This document shows positions 37,760 through 48,704 of a stretch of 64,000 nt of DNA, piece by piece (position 1 is the stretch's first letter; every line of letters begins with the position of its first letter). The notes under the pieces were generated by a model. It was not told where the DNA came from and ran no database searches. It worked only from the letters and a program-made list of their open reading frames with translations. Both the position numbers and the translations under genes were made by a program. The stretch comes from Tigriopus japonicus (taxonomy: Eukaryota; Arthropoda; Copepoda; Harpacticoida; Harpacticidae), in the NCBI GenBank assembly GCA_010645155.1, contig JAAGOF010000064.1:1586123-1650122 (forward strand), read 5' to 3'.

Positions 37760-40700
37760 ATGGAACTGATCTCCACGGACGCCTATCTAATTCTGCAGCC
37801 TTTGCACAAGGGCGAGTCCAGCGTGTTCGTCCATCGAAGCACGGGCGCTTTGGCCATTCGACCCTCTTGGGACTTGGCCGAACAGAACAATCCCGAATGT
37901 CTGGGTCTGGTCATGGGTCTGGTGGGCGTGTTTCGGGTCCATCCCGAATGCGTGCCCCGATTGGTCTTGGTACAGAGTTGCGATCGGTTGTGCGAGCTAC
38001 CCGGACGCGGTCTCGACACCCACGGCATCTACAAAGTCACGCGAGTCGTGTGCGTGCCCATTTCCGATTTGGACGAGTCGATTCGACAGCTCGGATTGAA
38101 ACCCTGTCCCAAGCATCAACCGGCTCAAGGTGAGATGAGAGGAGAGGAGGCTAGAAAAGCGTCGGCAGCGAGCCAAGGGTCTGATATGAATTATGTTTGG
38201 TAGAAGACAAACCCGAGGAGAGTCAGTCCAGTCCATCGGAAAGAGGGGTGGAGGCGGTGCCGCCCGAGGATTTGACGCCATTGCCGTCCAAAACTTTGAG
38301 CAAGTTGGGCGGATCGATCAAGCTTTTCGCGTCGGATGCGGTTAAATCCACGGCGGGCAATGCGGTAGCCCTGGCCTCGCAAGTAAAGGTGCCTTGGACG
38401 TCTAATGTTAAGCCGCCTTTACCCACCATCGCCTTTAGTAGGTGAGTGAATTACGGTCAAAAACTCTTATTGTAGTTCAGAGAGGGATATCAATTTTCAA
38501 TAGCCCGCTGAGGAAGTTCGAGGCTCCTTGGTTTGAGTTTGAAGTGAATAGTCGACGACTATTTGAGAAGACAACACGTTTTCCCCAATAAAGTAGTAGA
38601 ATAATTCATGGCGGAAGGTGGTCTAGCCAAGTGTCTAGCCTTACACCATCGGGTCAGGGTCGGTTCGGCGACTATTCGGATTGGATCGGATCGAATCCGG
38701 CTCACAGAGGGTCTTAAATAAAGATTTTTCCAACAGAAGTGCTTGTTATTACGGTTTGGGATCAATAACATTTTTTAAAATGTAGCTTCATATTTTAAGG
38801 TGGCTCAAGTAGAGGTTCAGAGTAGGGCTGAAACGAGTTGGTGTTTTTAGGCTTCTAGCCGCATTGTTTGCCCAAAATTTGTCAATTTTTTTTTTGAAAG
38901 TTGCCTTTGATTCGACGATAGTTGTCGAACCTCAAAACCGATCCGATCCGAAACTGAGCCGACTCATGGCCGATCCGGACCCACCCCTAACGCCATCGCT
39001 AGTTTAAAGTGTAAGAAATTCTAAAATTTATTTAGAATGTGCGAACTCAGTTTGTTAATTACGTAAATTGCCCCTTGGCAACTTATCTGAGAGGATAAGT
39101 CATTTTCATTGCTCAGTGATATAGTCCAATATTTGTTTAGAATTTCCCAAGTCGCTTTGTTACTCTTGTAAATTGCCCTTAGGCCGCACTAATCCTCAAG
39201 TACTTTGTACGTCAGGCCGAAGGTTTCATTGTTTGAAAATTAGGCCCAAAAATACCTCTTGTATCAAAGTAAAAAAATTGGGACACTAAGCAAAGTTCTT
39301 TCTTTTTCCCAGTCCGAATATAAGTCGAATGATAGAACGATTCGAAAAGCGAGTTGTGGATGAGTTTTGTAAACTCTTCAACGATTCGGACTCGTTTTAT
39401 TTCTCGTTTTCCGGTGATCTCACAAATACTCTCCAAAGACAAATGAAACCCGATTATCCGGCGGATCTTCCCCTTTGGAAGCGCGTCGACGATCGTTTCT
39501 TCTTCAACAAACACCTTCTCCAAGACCTCATTGATTTGAACGACCCTAGAGCCGATGCCTTCATTTGTCCCTTCATCCAAGGCTTCGTCGAGTTAGTGTA
39601 CGCTCCCCTACAATTCTCAGAATCGGATCAGATGTTCGGGAACTCTATCATAATGCCTAAACTGGACGATTTGCTTCCGGATTACTTTTCTATCGCTCTT
39701 ATTTCTCGTCGAAGTCGACACCGTGCAGGTGAGCTAGACATTTCATTTGAATGCTTTTTACTTAGTATTGACTTTGAAATCATCATTCTATGATAGGAAC
39801 CCGCTATAAGCGGAGAGGTGTCGATGAGGACGGCCATGTGGCTAATTACGTAGAGACCGAGCAGATCCTATTGTATCATCATTATGCGTTATCCTTTGTT
39901 ATGACCCGAGGAAGTGTTCCGGTGTATTGGTCCCAACCCGGTTACAAATATCGACCTCCACCCATTTTGGATCGAACCGAGGTAGAAGACAAAGCGGCAT
40001 TTCAAACGCACTTCGACCAAGAGTTCAGAATTTATGGGTCTCCCATGAACTGTGTCAGTCTTGTGGAAAGGAATGGACGGGAAAAAGTGATTGCCGATGC
40101 CTATCTTCATCAAGCTTTGAACATGGACAATCCAGACCTAAACTTTTTTGCTTTTGACTTCCACGAATACTGTCGAGGCATGCATTTTGAAAACGTTTCC
40201 ATTTTAATGGAAAGACTTGAGCCCGAAATCAAGGCCTTACGATATTGTTGGGTGGACAATCATGGGATGGTTTGTGAGCAACAAGGCATCTTTCGGATCA
40301 ATTGCATCGACTGCTTGGATCGAACTAACGTCGTACAAACTGCAATCGCTCGGATGGTGGTAGAAGTTCAACTCACGAAATTGGGCGTGGTTCCACCAGA
40401 GATGCCGTGGCCAATGGAAACTCGCCTTCGATTTCAAGGGTAAGTAAAGACTCCGATTTCAAAGGCCTCTTCTCGTCGACCATGTGCATTTCTTTACAAC
40501 CATCCATAAAATAACGTCGCGAAGGGGAAATTAGATATAAGCTTTCCTCGTAACGTCCGTTTGTGTTCTATAAAGAAGATGCCCTCATGAATTTTGAATT
40601 GATTGCTTGTTGCAGGATCTGGGCTAATAACGGTGACGTCATTAGTCGCCAATATGCGGGTACGAATGCCTTAAAGAGCGATTTTACGCGAACGGGAGAG

Positions 40701-42355
40701 CGAAACATCAGTGGATTGATGAAGGACGGGATGAATTCTGCCAGTCGATATTACCTGAACCAGTTTCGAGATGCCTACCGTCAAGCCACCATCGACCTTA
40801 TGGTTGGTTATACCGATAGTGAAGAGCTCCTGGTCAAGAACTTGGAGAGCGAGTCTGCCGCCGAGTCGAGACATAAAATGGAAGTGGACAATAGTGCAAC
40901 GGCAGAACATGTCCGCATTCTGATCGAAGATTGCAAAAAATTGCTCATCCCTGATCTCGAGACCGTGGTTGGAGCATGGGGCTTGATTTGCAACGACCCC
41001 GTTTCGGGGGATTCCAATCAAGAGGACTTGGATGTGATATTTCTCCTTACCAAAGACGCCTATTATGTAGCCCTATACGAAGATGAGACTGACAAAGTGA
41101 CCCAATATCAAAAAGTACTCTTTTCCAATGTGGAGAAAATAGAATTTGGAATTCCCGAGCAAGGGTTCAATTTGATTGGGAGGAACAACACCAGGAACGA
41201 GGCCAGTCTTCGGATTTTTTACACGATGCCTAGTGATGGTGATGTTTAACTGAGTGTTTTGAACAGCTCTGCATGTGGTGCTCATACTTGATCCTTTTAT
41301 GTCCGTAGATCCTTCGGCCAAAGAATCGGGCTTCTTTCACATGTTCCGCTCGACCAACCTCCGGTTCTTCAACAATATGGCCATTGTGGTTGGATCATCA
41401 GATGAGAAAGTGGAGTCTTTGAAAAGTATCGCTGATTCGATTAGCGTAGCCATCGAGATAGCTGGATTCTGTCCAGAGATTTGGTATGGCAAGCTAGAAA
41501 AGAAGAAAACCCGCATTCCGGACCTTCATTCGAACTACAACCTCTTCCCCTTAGGGTAAAGCATGATTGTATTCTTATTTTAATCGGAAAATTTCCGTAG
41601 CTGTCACATTTCTTGCCTTGTAGTGATGTCCCCGTCATCAAAAGTGTCGGCTCTCGAGCCCTTCAAAATGTGACGTCACAAATTTCCAGATTGAATCCTA
41701 TGTCAAGATTCCGTTTTTCAACCAAGCGAAACAATGAAGAACAGGAAGATATTCCAAATCCTTCCACTGACGCGCAAGCTGAGAATCCAACCAATGATAT
41801 CAGGTAGATTTGAACACTGATTGTATTGAAAATCCACTCAGGCACCACAAGCATGATAAAGAGTCTATCGATATAAAAAGAAAACTAAACAGTAGAATAT
41901 TGATTGGACAAGCGAATAGAAATATTGAATCATATCAATTTTTAATTTGCAGATCCGTCTCTCCATTGTTGATCCCGGCTGAAGTTGGTGAAGCGGTAAT
42001 TCAAAGTCTCCGTGAGCAACCTTCAAGACCAGAGGACAATGATGCAGCTGGTGACCTTCAAACTCAACTTAGCTCATCCAACCAAGAGATTTTGTCCAAA
42101 CCGGATTCCCTCATTTCCGCCCCATTTGCCAAGATCACAAAAGGTATCCAGAGCTTTGGAGCTAATTTGGCTCCCAAGAAGAACCCTCCAACTCCTGTTT
42201 CTCCCCGAAAATGCCCTTCCGTGCCCAAATTTGAGGATGACGCTTGTGCAATTGGCGAACCTCCTGCTATCAATTCAGACGTGACAAATCCCCCAATCAA
42301 ACCCGAACTCGAGGCGGCGATTGCCAATAGTCGAACCAAAGTGTTCATTGTTTGA
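37760..42355 (+). CDS. INPP5F: phosphatidylinositol 4-phosphatase Sac2 / INPP5F
   Basis: Eight exons: 37760-38129, 38204-38441, 39313-39728, 39797-40439, 40616-41238, 41309-41555, 41624-41803 and 41953-42355. They encode 1039 residues against about 1130 in human. The SAC phosphatase domain carries the CX5R(T) signature NCIDCLDRTN with the catalytic Cys near residue 511, preceded by family blocks ALISRRSRHRAGTRYKRRGVD, FVMTRGSVPVYWSQ and FDFHEYCRGM. It is followed by WANNGDVISRQYAGTNALK and an hSac2-type domain (DAYYVALYEDETDKVTQYQK). The protein removes the 4-phosphate from PI4P on early endocytic membranes. The region between the N-terminal part and the SAC domain is shorter and Ala/Ser/Lys-rich compared with human. 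The start matches the vertebrate N terminus (MEL...ILQ). The C-terminal third is a low-complexity Pro/Ser tail. Intron 2 holds a hAT-type insertion. Confidence 0.96.
38651..38989. mobile_element. hAT-type MITE in INPP5F intron 2
   Basis: The left end GGGTCAGGGTCGGTTCGG and the right end, read inverted as TAGGGGTGGGTCCGGATCGG, form imperfect terminal inverted repeats, with more inverted GGATCGGATCGG motifs inside. Flanks ACACCATC (38643-38650) and ACGCCATC (38990-38997) form an 8 bp target duplication with one mismatch. The 339 bp element has no coding capacity. Confidence 0.6.
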
Positions 42356-43321
42356 GGCGATTTTACAGCCTCATTAGGCATTTCAGTTGTTGATTAGATA
42401 ATCAAATATTTCGTTCAAACAGACTTCTAGATAGATACCTATATTCAAAATCATTTCCATCATAGTCAACTTCACTATGTCAGTATTTCTATTCATTATG
42501 TGATAGCTTCCCATTTCTTGTGTACGCATCCATGACATCAATAAAATGAACTTAATTCTTTACAACAGTTGATTTTCGTTGATTACATCTTGAATGTATG
42601 GTGCGTATGAGTAAAGATTGAGATTCGATAAACTGATGTCTATGGACTCGAAAAATATTTCCACTGTTTGCGATGGTGAGGATTTTGCGATCAATCGAAA
42701 TGTTATTGCTTTTTTCTACTTCCTTAAAAGCGAGACAAAGCATTGCAATATGACATCAAGCTTCCACAAGGTAACTTTCGAATGGGTTCAAATTCATTTT
42801 TGGTTAGATAGAAAAGCAAGCATATATTTTCTTCTCATTAAACGTCTTCCTGGCCATGTAGTGCCCTAAATCATAAGGTTTTCACCCCTATCAATTTCAT
42901 CTAATTATTTTGAACTTTAATTATCCTTATATCAAAATGCTAATTTCTGGATTTCGTTAAGATTCCTAAATCTTTAATTTCAGCCTTCTGAAATTATTAT
43001 TTTTTTCGATTCAGCTACAAAGTTGACTCAATCAAAGTATATTTTTCATGGAGCTTTTTGGAGAGGACCCTAAATATTCCATTCGTTGTATGTGATTAAT
43101 TTGGATTGGAATTTAACTATTTACTATAACTTGACAATTGAGAAGATGTAAGCTCCAAAGTTTCCACTTCATCCATATTTCGAGCGCACCAACGCCAAAT
43201 TTGTTGGAACCTAAAACTCTAAAAACAGTCACCCTTGCCGACAAAAAATACCCGCTCACACAAACCAGTTATAAGAAATCACCATTAAATCCTTCCGTTG
43301 AGTTTCAAAAACCTGATCAAA
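42356..43321. other. spacer between INPP5F and the bHLH-like gene
   Basis: Holds the INPP5F 3' untranslated region with a poly(A) signal at 42540, then AT-rich sequence and the probable 5' leader of the next gene. No other coding exon is supported. Confidence 0.6.
42540..42545 (+). terminator. poly(A) signal AATAAA
   Basis: AATAAA lies 185 bp after the INPP5F stop codon. Confidence 0.6.
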
Positions 43322-43833
43322 ATGCCTTCCAAGAAGATCAAATCTCTCAAGACATCGACTTGGTCAGGAAAAGTGAAAATCACTGGCAAGGCCAATCCCA
43401 AGAAAGTAGCCTTGTCCTCATCTCCCTCATCGCCTAGTTCGCCTTGGATGACATTGGATTGCACGCCCCCCTCAAGCGAAATTGACGAACATTACGAGCA
43501 TGAATGTTCCTCGAGTAAAAAGCGGCCTTCGGGTAAGATTTTCTTCTTTTTTGGCATTGAACTATCCTTGAACACGCACTGTTGGACCATGAGCTCGACG
43601 TAAATTCGTTAGGTGCCATCAAGCGTGCGGCAGGACGTCCACGCGTGGATCCGTTACTGAAATTGGAACGGGCTAAGGCCAAGGAGCGGGAAAATTATGA
43701 GGCCATCACGGATTGTTTGAAGATTATCTCTCAGAGCGTTCCTGGAGCCTACCTCTGTTCTGGAAAATCGACCGTGATGGACATGGCGGCAAAATATGTT
43801 GCGTTTTTATTGCAAAAACTAAAACAAAAATAG
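43322..43833 (+). CDS. small basic bHLH-like protein
   Basis: Exons 43322-43532 and 43613-43833, joined by an 80 bp intron (G|GTAAGA donor, TTCGTTAG acceptor), encode 143 residues. The first 70 are Lys/Ser/Pro-rich and probably disordered. Residues 76-97 are basic (AAGRPRVDP, LERAKAKEREN) and include an AT-hook-like GRPR. They are followed by a pattern fitting helix-loop-helix: helix 1 about 97-113 (NYEAITDCLKIISQSVP), a short loop, then helix 2 about 121-140 (KSTVMDMAAKYVAFLLQKL), ending just after it. This resembles a bHLH with an atypical basic region. I do not recognise an orthologue. A nuclear DNA-binding or dimerising role is inference. Upstream sequence is probably 5' untranslated. Confidence 0.65.
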
Positions 43834-44310
43834 GATTGGGTTGCTTTTATTGTCTGCGTAAATGATTTTGATGACATGCGGAAACAAAAATTCATTTAGA
43901 ATGTGATCTTTTTGGCTTTTGAGTGTTCAAGAAATTATGTTTGAAAGTTTTTGGTTACATTTCTATCTTTTTTCGATCTGAATCGGTGTTGCGATCGGCA
44001 ATTGTGACATTTGGCTGGTTTTGTTTTTGTTCGAGAACGTATGAGGAAAAATTGCAACTGCATTTCTTGTGCGTCGAGGTTCTAGGACATTTTCTTGGCA
44101 TTCTCTTATGTGGCAGATAAAAACATGTATCAATAGGCCAAAAAAAGTTCCTGACATTGACCATTGGTGATTGTGCACTTTAGATGAACAACACATAGGA
44201 TTGCTTGATGCTAAATGCTTCACATACTTGAACTAGGGAACACCGTACGGTGAACCAATGTCACCATGATTTGGAGATTTCTGTTTCGTTGGAGTTGGAT
44301 TTAAAATAAC
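43834..44310. other. spacer upstream of the first His/Cys-rich gene
   Basis: AT-rich with no coding exon or clear signal seen; the promoter of the next gene begins near 44311. Confidence 0.5.
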
Positions 44311-44383
44311 GATCGCGCTCGTTATACACACCTCGAAAAGGCCTAGTATAAATAAGAACACTGAAAAAGAAAAGTCATCAGTT
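44311..44383 (+). promoter_or_regulatory. promoter of first His/Gly/Cys-rich gene
   Basis: A block GATCGCGCTCGTTATACACA (44311-44330) is followed by TATAAATA (44347-44354) and an arthropod-type initiator TCAGTT (44378-44383, predicted start at A 44380, 33 bp after the TATA start). The same three signals in the same order occur before the second copy. Confidence 0.7.
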
Positions 44384-44515
44384 CAGAAGAAGCCTTCCAT
44401 TGCAATACATGAAAGCAAACAGCGTTACAAATCAACTTTAAAGATTTTATTGGAACATTTCGTTCAGTAATCTCCTCTTTAAAAATATCTCCATCTCGAA
44501 CCATCGCGCACAAAA

Positions 44516-44857
44516 ATGTCATTCCAAAGCAGAAACCTGATTGCTTGCACCGTGGCTGTGGTGGTATTTATGATCCTTGTCCTAGATCAACCTACTGGTG
44601 CAGAGGCTGGCCACGGCCATGGGCACGGTCATGGTCATGGACATAAAGCCCATGGAACGGCTTGTATCGTCAAAGGCTCCTATTGCTCTTGTCATTACTG
44701 CAAGTGTGAAAAGGGCCACATCCATTGTGGAGGCTATGGCAAGAAAGGCTACGGCAAGAAGTATTGTTATGGATCCATGGAAGGAGAATACTGCCATTGT
44801 GATTACTGCAAGTGCAAGCACGGCTACGGTTCCTCTGGTTACGGCAAGTGTCATTAA
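44516..44857 (+). CDS. secreted His/Gly/Cys-rich small protein, copy 1
   Basis: An intronless frame of 113 residues. A signal peptide (about residues 1-31, core AVVVFMILVL) precedes a mature chain of about 82 residues. The chain has three parts: a GH dipeptide run (GHGHGHGHGHGH, residues 32-43), a first module with C-x-C-x2-C-x-C (C57, C59, C62, C64) plus C50 and C71, and a second module with the same spacing (C93, C95, C98, C100) plus C84 and C112, separated by Gly/Tyr/Lys repeats (GYGKKGYGKK). The mature chain has 12 cysteines. The His run and Cys clusters suggest metal binding; a disulphide-rich cuticle, defence or adhesive peptide is also possible. No known family is recognised. A nearly identical copy lies 4.2 kb downstream. 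The start is supported by the promoter and by the paired copy. Confidence 0.85.
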   Translation: MSFQSRNLIACTVAVVVFMILVLDQPTGAEAGHGHGHGHGHGHKAHGTACIVKGSYCSCHYCKCEKGHIHCGGYGKKGYGKKYCYGSMEGEYCHCDYCKCKHGYGSSGYGKCH

Positions 44858-45147
44858 GTTCACCCACTATTCATCATCCTCGCTTGTTCTTCGCCCCTGC
44901 TGCAAACGAAATCATCAAATTTTACACTGGATCTGAATGACAGTGATCGAATCCCGAATTGTGGAAGAGAAAATGCCATTACCACTGTCTTTGGGTTGTG
45001 GAATGAAATTCAACGTGCTACACACTTCATACTGATCAGGGTTGATCAGTCTTGTCAAACAAATTGTGATTGTTTATTTTTGCTAGTCATGAACTCTAGT
45101 TGTACCAAGTCCAACGAAAGGTTCCTTATTTAAAAAGTGTGTCAAAA

Positions 45148-45153
45148 AATAAA
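45148..45153 (+). terminator. poly(A) signal AATAAA, copy 1
   Basis: AATAAA within GTGTCAAAAAATAAACATGC; the same sequence follows copy 2 at 49337. Confidence 0.7.
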
Positions 45154-45179
45154 CATGCAATTCATATTCCTATTTTGGG

Positions 45180-48100
45180 CTGTACGGTATTGATAAAAAA
45201 GAAATAAGTGACTGGCTGTTGAAGAATCAAATGGTGCACTGTTTTTCAGTATAACTGCTTAGTTTATGCAGAGAAAAATGCTACTTTGAAAATACTATGT
45301 AAATAATTATTAAATTATAGTAAATGCTTCTAGAGTGAGAGAGGACGCAAGTTTGAATCTCTATTCCCAAATTTGGAAAGGAAACTTCAGACGTTAGACA
45401 ATCTACACTCACACATAGGAGAACCAATCTGATACAAGACATTAAAATGCCTGACCGAAAAATGGACTTCTTTGACCGATCGAGTTTCAGCCTTCCGACC
45501 TTAGCACCCAATAATTCAGAAATGTTCAGTTTACAATATGACTCAAGTCGTCAAGTTCTAAAGTGCTTGCTTCATCACTAGAGCCAAGATTTTTAGGTGA
45601 AAAATTAGAAAATAATTTTTCACCTTTTTTACTGCTTTTGATGGGAAAAATTTTTTTTGCTCTTTTTAGCAAAAAAAATATTTTTTTTGACACTTTTTGG
45701 GACAAAAGGTTAATAAATGCCGAGATTTACAACATTTACCACCTGGTTTAGAGAAAGTGATTTCTAACTTAGTGAAAAATGGTCATATTTATACTATCAC
45801 TAAGGAAGGGCATTGATTTAAATTCACATTTAATTTCAAGAGGCTAGAGGCAGTTCTTTGAAAAATGTAGAAAGGAGTAAAATTTACAATTATTTTTTTC
45901 CATTGGCCTTCCAAAGAAAAAGGTTGGTAGTGCATTTATCTAACTTCTTCATTTTTTAAAGAATTGGCTTCTGGGCACTGCGCAAAAAAACAACGCATTG
46001 GAGGTTTTGTGAGTCAATCAAATTTGGCGCCTCAAATAACAAGCTCGTAAACTAGTCCATGTTGAAAATGATGGTTCAAATGGCACAACTTGGTAAGAAT
46101 GTGGTGTGGGCGTGGTATGGTAGCCGACTGCGCCATGCAGTGTGAGGCTACTGAGGTAATCAACGGCAATAATACTTCACATTATATATTCCGATAGAAA
46201 TTCAAACAGTCTCAAATAAGGATAAAAAGCGTGTCAGGTGAATCGGGATTCTCAGGGTGACCTCGGTATACTTCAACATTCCAATACGTTCACCAATGTA
46301 AGTGCTTCTATTGTAAAAGGCGCACAATAAGAACCTTTTTTTACTTTTTTTGGTTATTTTCTTCACCTATTTACCACTTTTTTGGCTTTTTTCTTCACCT
46401 AAAAATCCTGGCTCTATTCATCACGAACTTGGCAGGAATGGGATAGTTGTAGCATTGGAAGTGACCCCAGTATTATTTGCCTCAACAGTTCTCATGTAGG
46501 AACAGAATGTACTTGGTACTTTTCGTGGCTTATCTGCTTCGCCAAGTGCTTTACCATACGTATGCTACAATCAATCGGGTTCGAAATTGAAGTAGATGGA
46601 AATTTCAATTGTCAGGATCATTGGGCTTAGTAGGGAATCACAAAAGCCACGAAGTATCAGTTTTTCGCCTTCAAAGGCATCCAAGTTCTATGTCCTAAGT
46701 AATCCTAATCTGCATTCTGTGCAGAGACCGAAAGACTGGGGAGGTTTAACTTGCGTTCAGAAGTGTCTCCAAATCCTTGCCTATCAAAACACGGTTCAAA
46801 CTAGACTTTTTTCTCCTTTTCTCCCGGTTTATTTGTTGCTTTTCAAGGTAGAACTGGTCTAGGTCATAGATACCGTTTCAATTTATTTCCTCATTTAAGG
46901 GCTCTCCAACTCTCAGCTTGTTGAAAGGTCGATTGTGTTCTGTAAGTTTGATTTTCAAATAGCGTCATCAGATAATGTTTGTGAGAAAAATCAAACCAAA
47001 ATTTGAGATTGTGATGCATTCGCATGGTATATTTTTTGGGATTTTAAAAGTTTCATCGTGAGATGGCTAATCGGAATGCCTTTGTATTTCATCCTTCTAC
47101 ACAACAGGGTTTGGTCAATTACTAGAAAAGTGTAGTTTGGCGCACTTTTGGTGGCAAAATTATGCTGCTGGCTGAGATATTTTAAATGTGAGTACTGAAT
47201 TTGATTTATTTTCAGACGGTTTGATTTTAATCGTTATCCTCTTCTTTTGTAACAAGAGCATTTTGAGAAAATAATGTTTCTTACTTGGTTTTTAGTCGGA
47301 AGAAGTCAAGTGCAAGTCAGATTGGTAGAGTAGGGTAGGTAGGTAGGTGGCTTTGGCCTTAGCGAAGTAAAAAGATGAAATAATCAGGAAAACCACCGAA
47401 GTGTATTGTCTTTCACCACATGTTTTGTATTGGCTGAAAGCATTAGGTCAGTCGCAAGATTCTTTGGGTCAGTCAGTTTTTTAAACAACGCGATCCAGAC
47501 ACTTACGTTAGTTGCCTCTAGATATGTTATTTGTTGGATGGATAAAGGGCAATAATCATTGTTTTTTAACACCGATAAGATTACGATGATTATTTTGAAA
47601 ATTTCAAATAACCCTAATTCATTTCGTTTGGGACTTCCATGTAAATGATTGAATAATGTTTTGATGACAAAAACCAAAACTCCATTCACGTAGATGGCGT
47701 CATCTAATACTAAAATAATTTTGTGTGCGTCCAAGAAATATTTGACCTTCACTTATGAGTCCCCAGTTTTCATTTTAACAATTTGAAATTTTATGTTCAA
47801 ATGCTTCAGGATATTGTATATCTTTGAAAAAAAAAGTTTAAATCTCTGTTTTGACTTAAAGATCTTGTTAGATGTACAATTCGACCAAAGATTTGGACGC
47901 ATGCCTTGAATTTGTCTAGAAATTTTAGTCTAGTAAGTGGCCAACAAAAACGTTTTAGGGCTTCATGTGTGCCTCGACCCTTGACTTTTTTTAATGCAGC
48001 TAGATCAATAGTTACATCGTATAAAGTGTTTTTATACTTAAATAGATTTTTAGATAATAGATTTTATCCTTTTTTGCATATCAGACGGACGATAAGATGA

Positions 48101-48488
48101 CCAACTAAATAAGTGGTTGGGTAAGAAAATCTCGATCTTGCGAATGTGGAAGGAACGAGAGGGTAATATTCAAGTATCAAAATCAAAGGTGCCATCCAAT
48201 TTTCGCCATTACTTTCGGTTTTCAATAATCTATAGATGTTGTTTTTAAGATCGAAATAGCTGTCAAATTATTCACCATGCAAAGTGGGAAAGATTTGACA
48301 ACCTAAATAAATTGACAACTGTGGGTGATTTTTGTTTTGCATTTGACATTTCACAAAAACGCATGTCTCAGTATCCTCAATTTGGCAAGGAAAACACAAC
48401 ATTTTACCATCGCAATCATCCTTTTCTAGCTGTGGATAGAACATCCTTGGAGCCCTTGATTCTTGTTCGTCCAAAGTGCATTGAAAAA
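45180..48488. other. spacer between the two His/Cys-rich genes
   Basis: AT-rich, with no supported gene. It contains a hAT-type MITE (45579-46416). A 122-codon minus-strand open frame at 47384-47752 lacks an upstream ATG and is probably decayed or random. Confidence 0.55.
45579..46416. mobile_element. hAT-type non-autonomous element with perfect 8 bp target duplication
   Basis: TAGAGCCAAGATTTTTAGGT at 45579 and its inverted partner ending at 46416 (TAGAGCCAGGATTTTTAGGT when read inverted) form terminal inverted repeats with one mismatch over about 23 bp. Both sides are flanked by TTCATCAC (45571-45578 and 46417-46424). An 8 bp duplication is the hallmark of hAT transposons. No transposase is encoded in the 838 bp. 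Confidence 0.85.
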
Positions 48489-48565
48489 GATCGCGCTCGT
48501 TATCCACACTTGAAAATCGTCCTATGGTATAAATACCAGCAAAGGGAGGGGGTAAATCATCAGTT
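48489..48565 (+). promoter_or_regulatory. promoter of second His/Gly/Cys-rich gene
   Basis: GATCGCGCTCGTTATCCACA (48489-48508), TATAAATA (48528-48535) and the initiator TCAGTT (48560-48565) repeat the arrangement before copy 1, with a few changed spacings. Confidence 0.7.
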
Positions 48566-48704
48566 AGCTTACAACCTTCCAGTGGCAACGCATGGGAATA
48601 AACATCAATCTAAACCAGCACTTCACTGTTTAATTGGGACAAACTGTCAAGTGATCTCTCCCATCTCAGGCAACTCCTACCGAAAGCCTTTCCTAACAAG
48701 AAAA

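Noticed and set aside
44582..44863. antisense open frames over the His/Cys-rich genes
   Set aside because: They mirror the codon bias of the sense gene; sense has signal peptide, promoter and paired copy.
47384..47752. 122-codon minus-strand frame without ATG
   Set aside because: It begins with GTG directly after a stop, the first Met is near the end, and no family motif is visible; possibly a decayed element fragment.
48312..48704. N-terminal extension of the copy 2 His/Cys-rich protein
   Set aside because: The frame is open by chance through the promoter and 5' leader; it includes the TATA box, is not matched in copy 1, and would bury the signal peptide.
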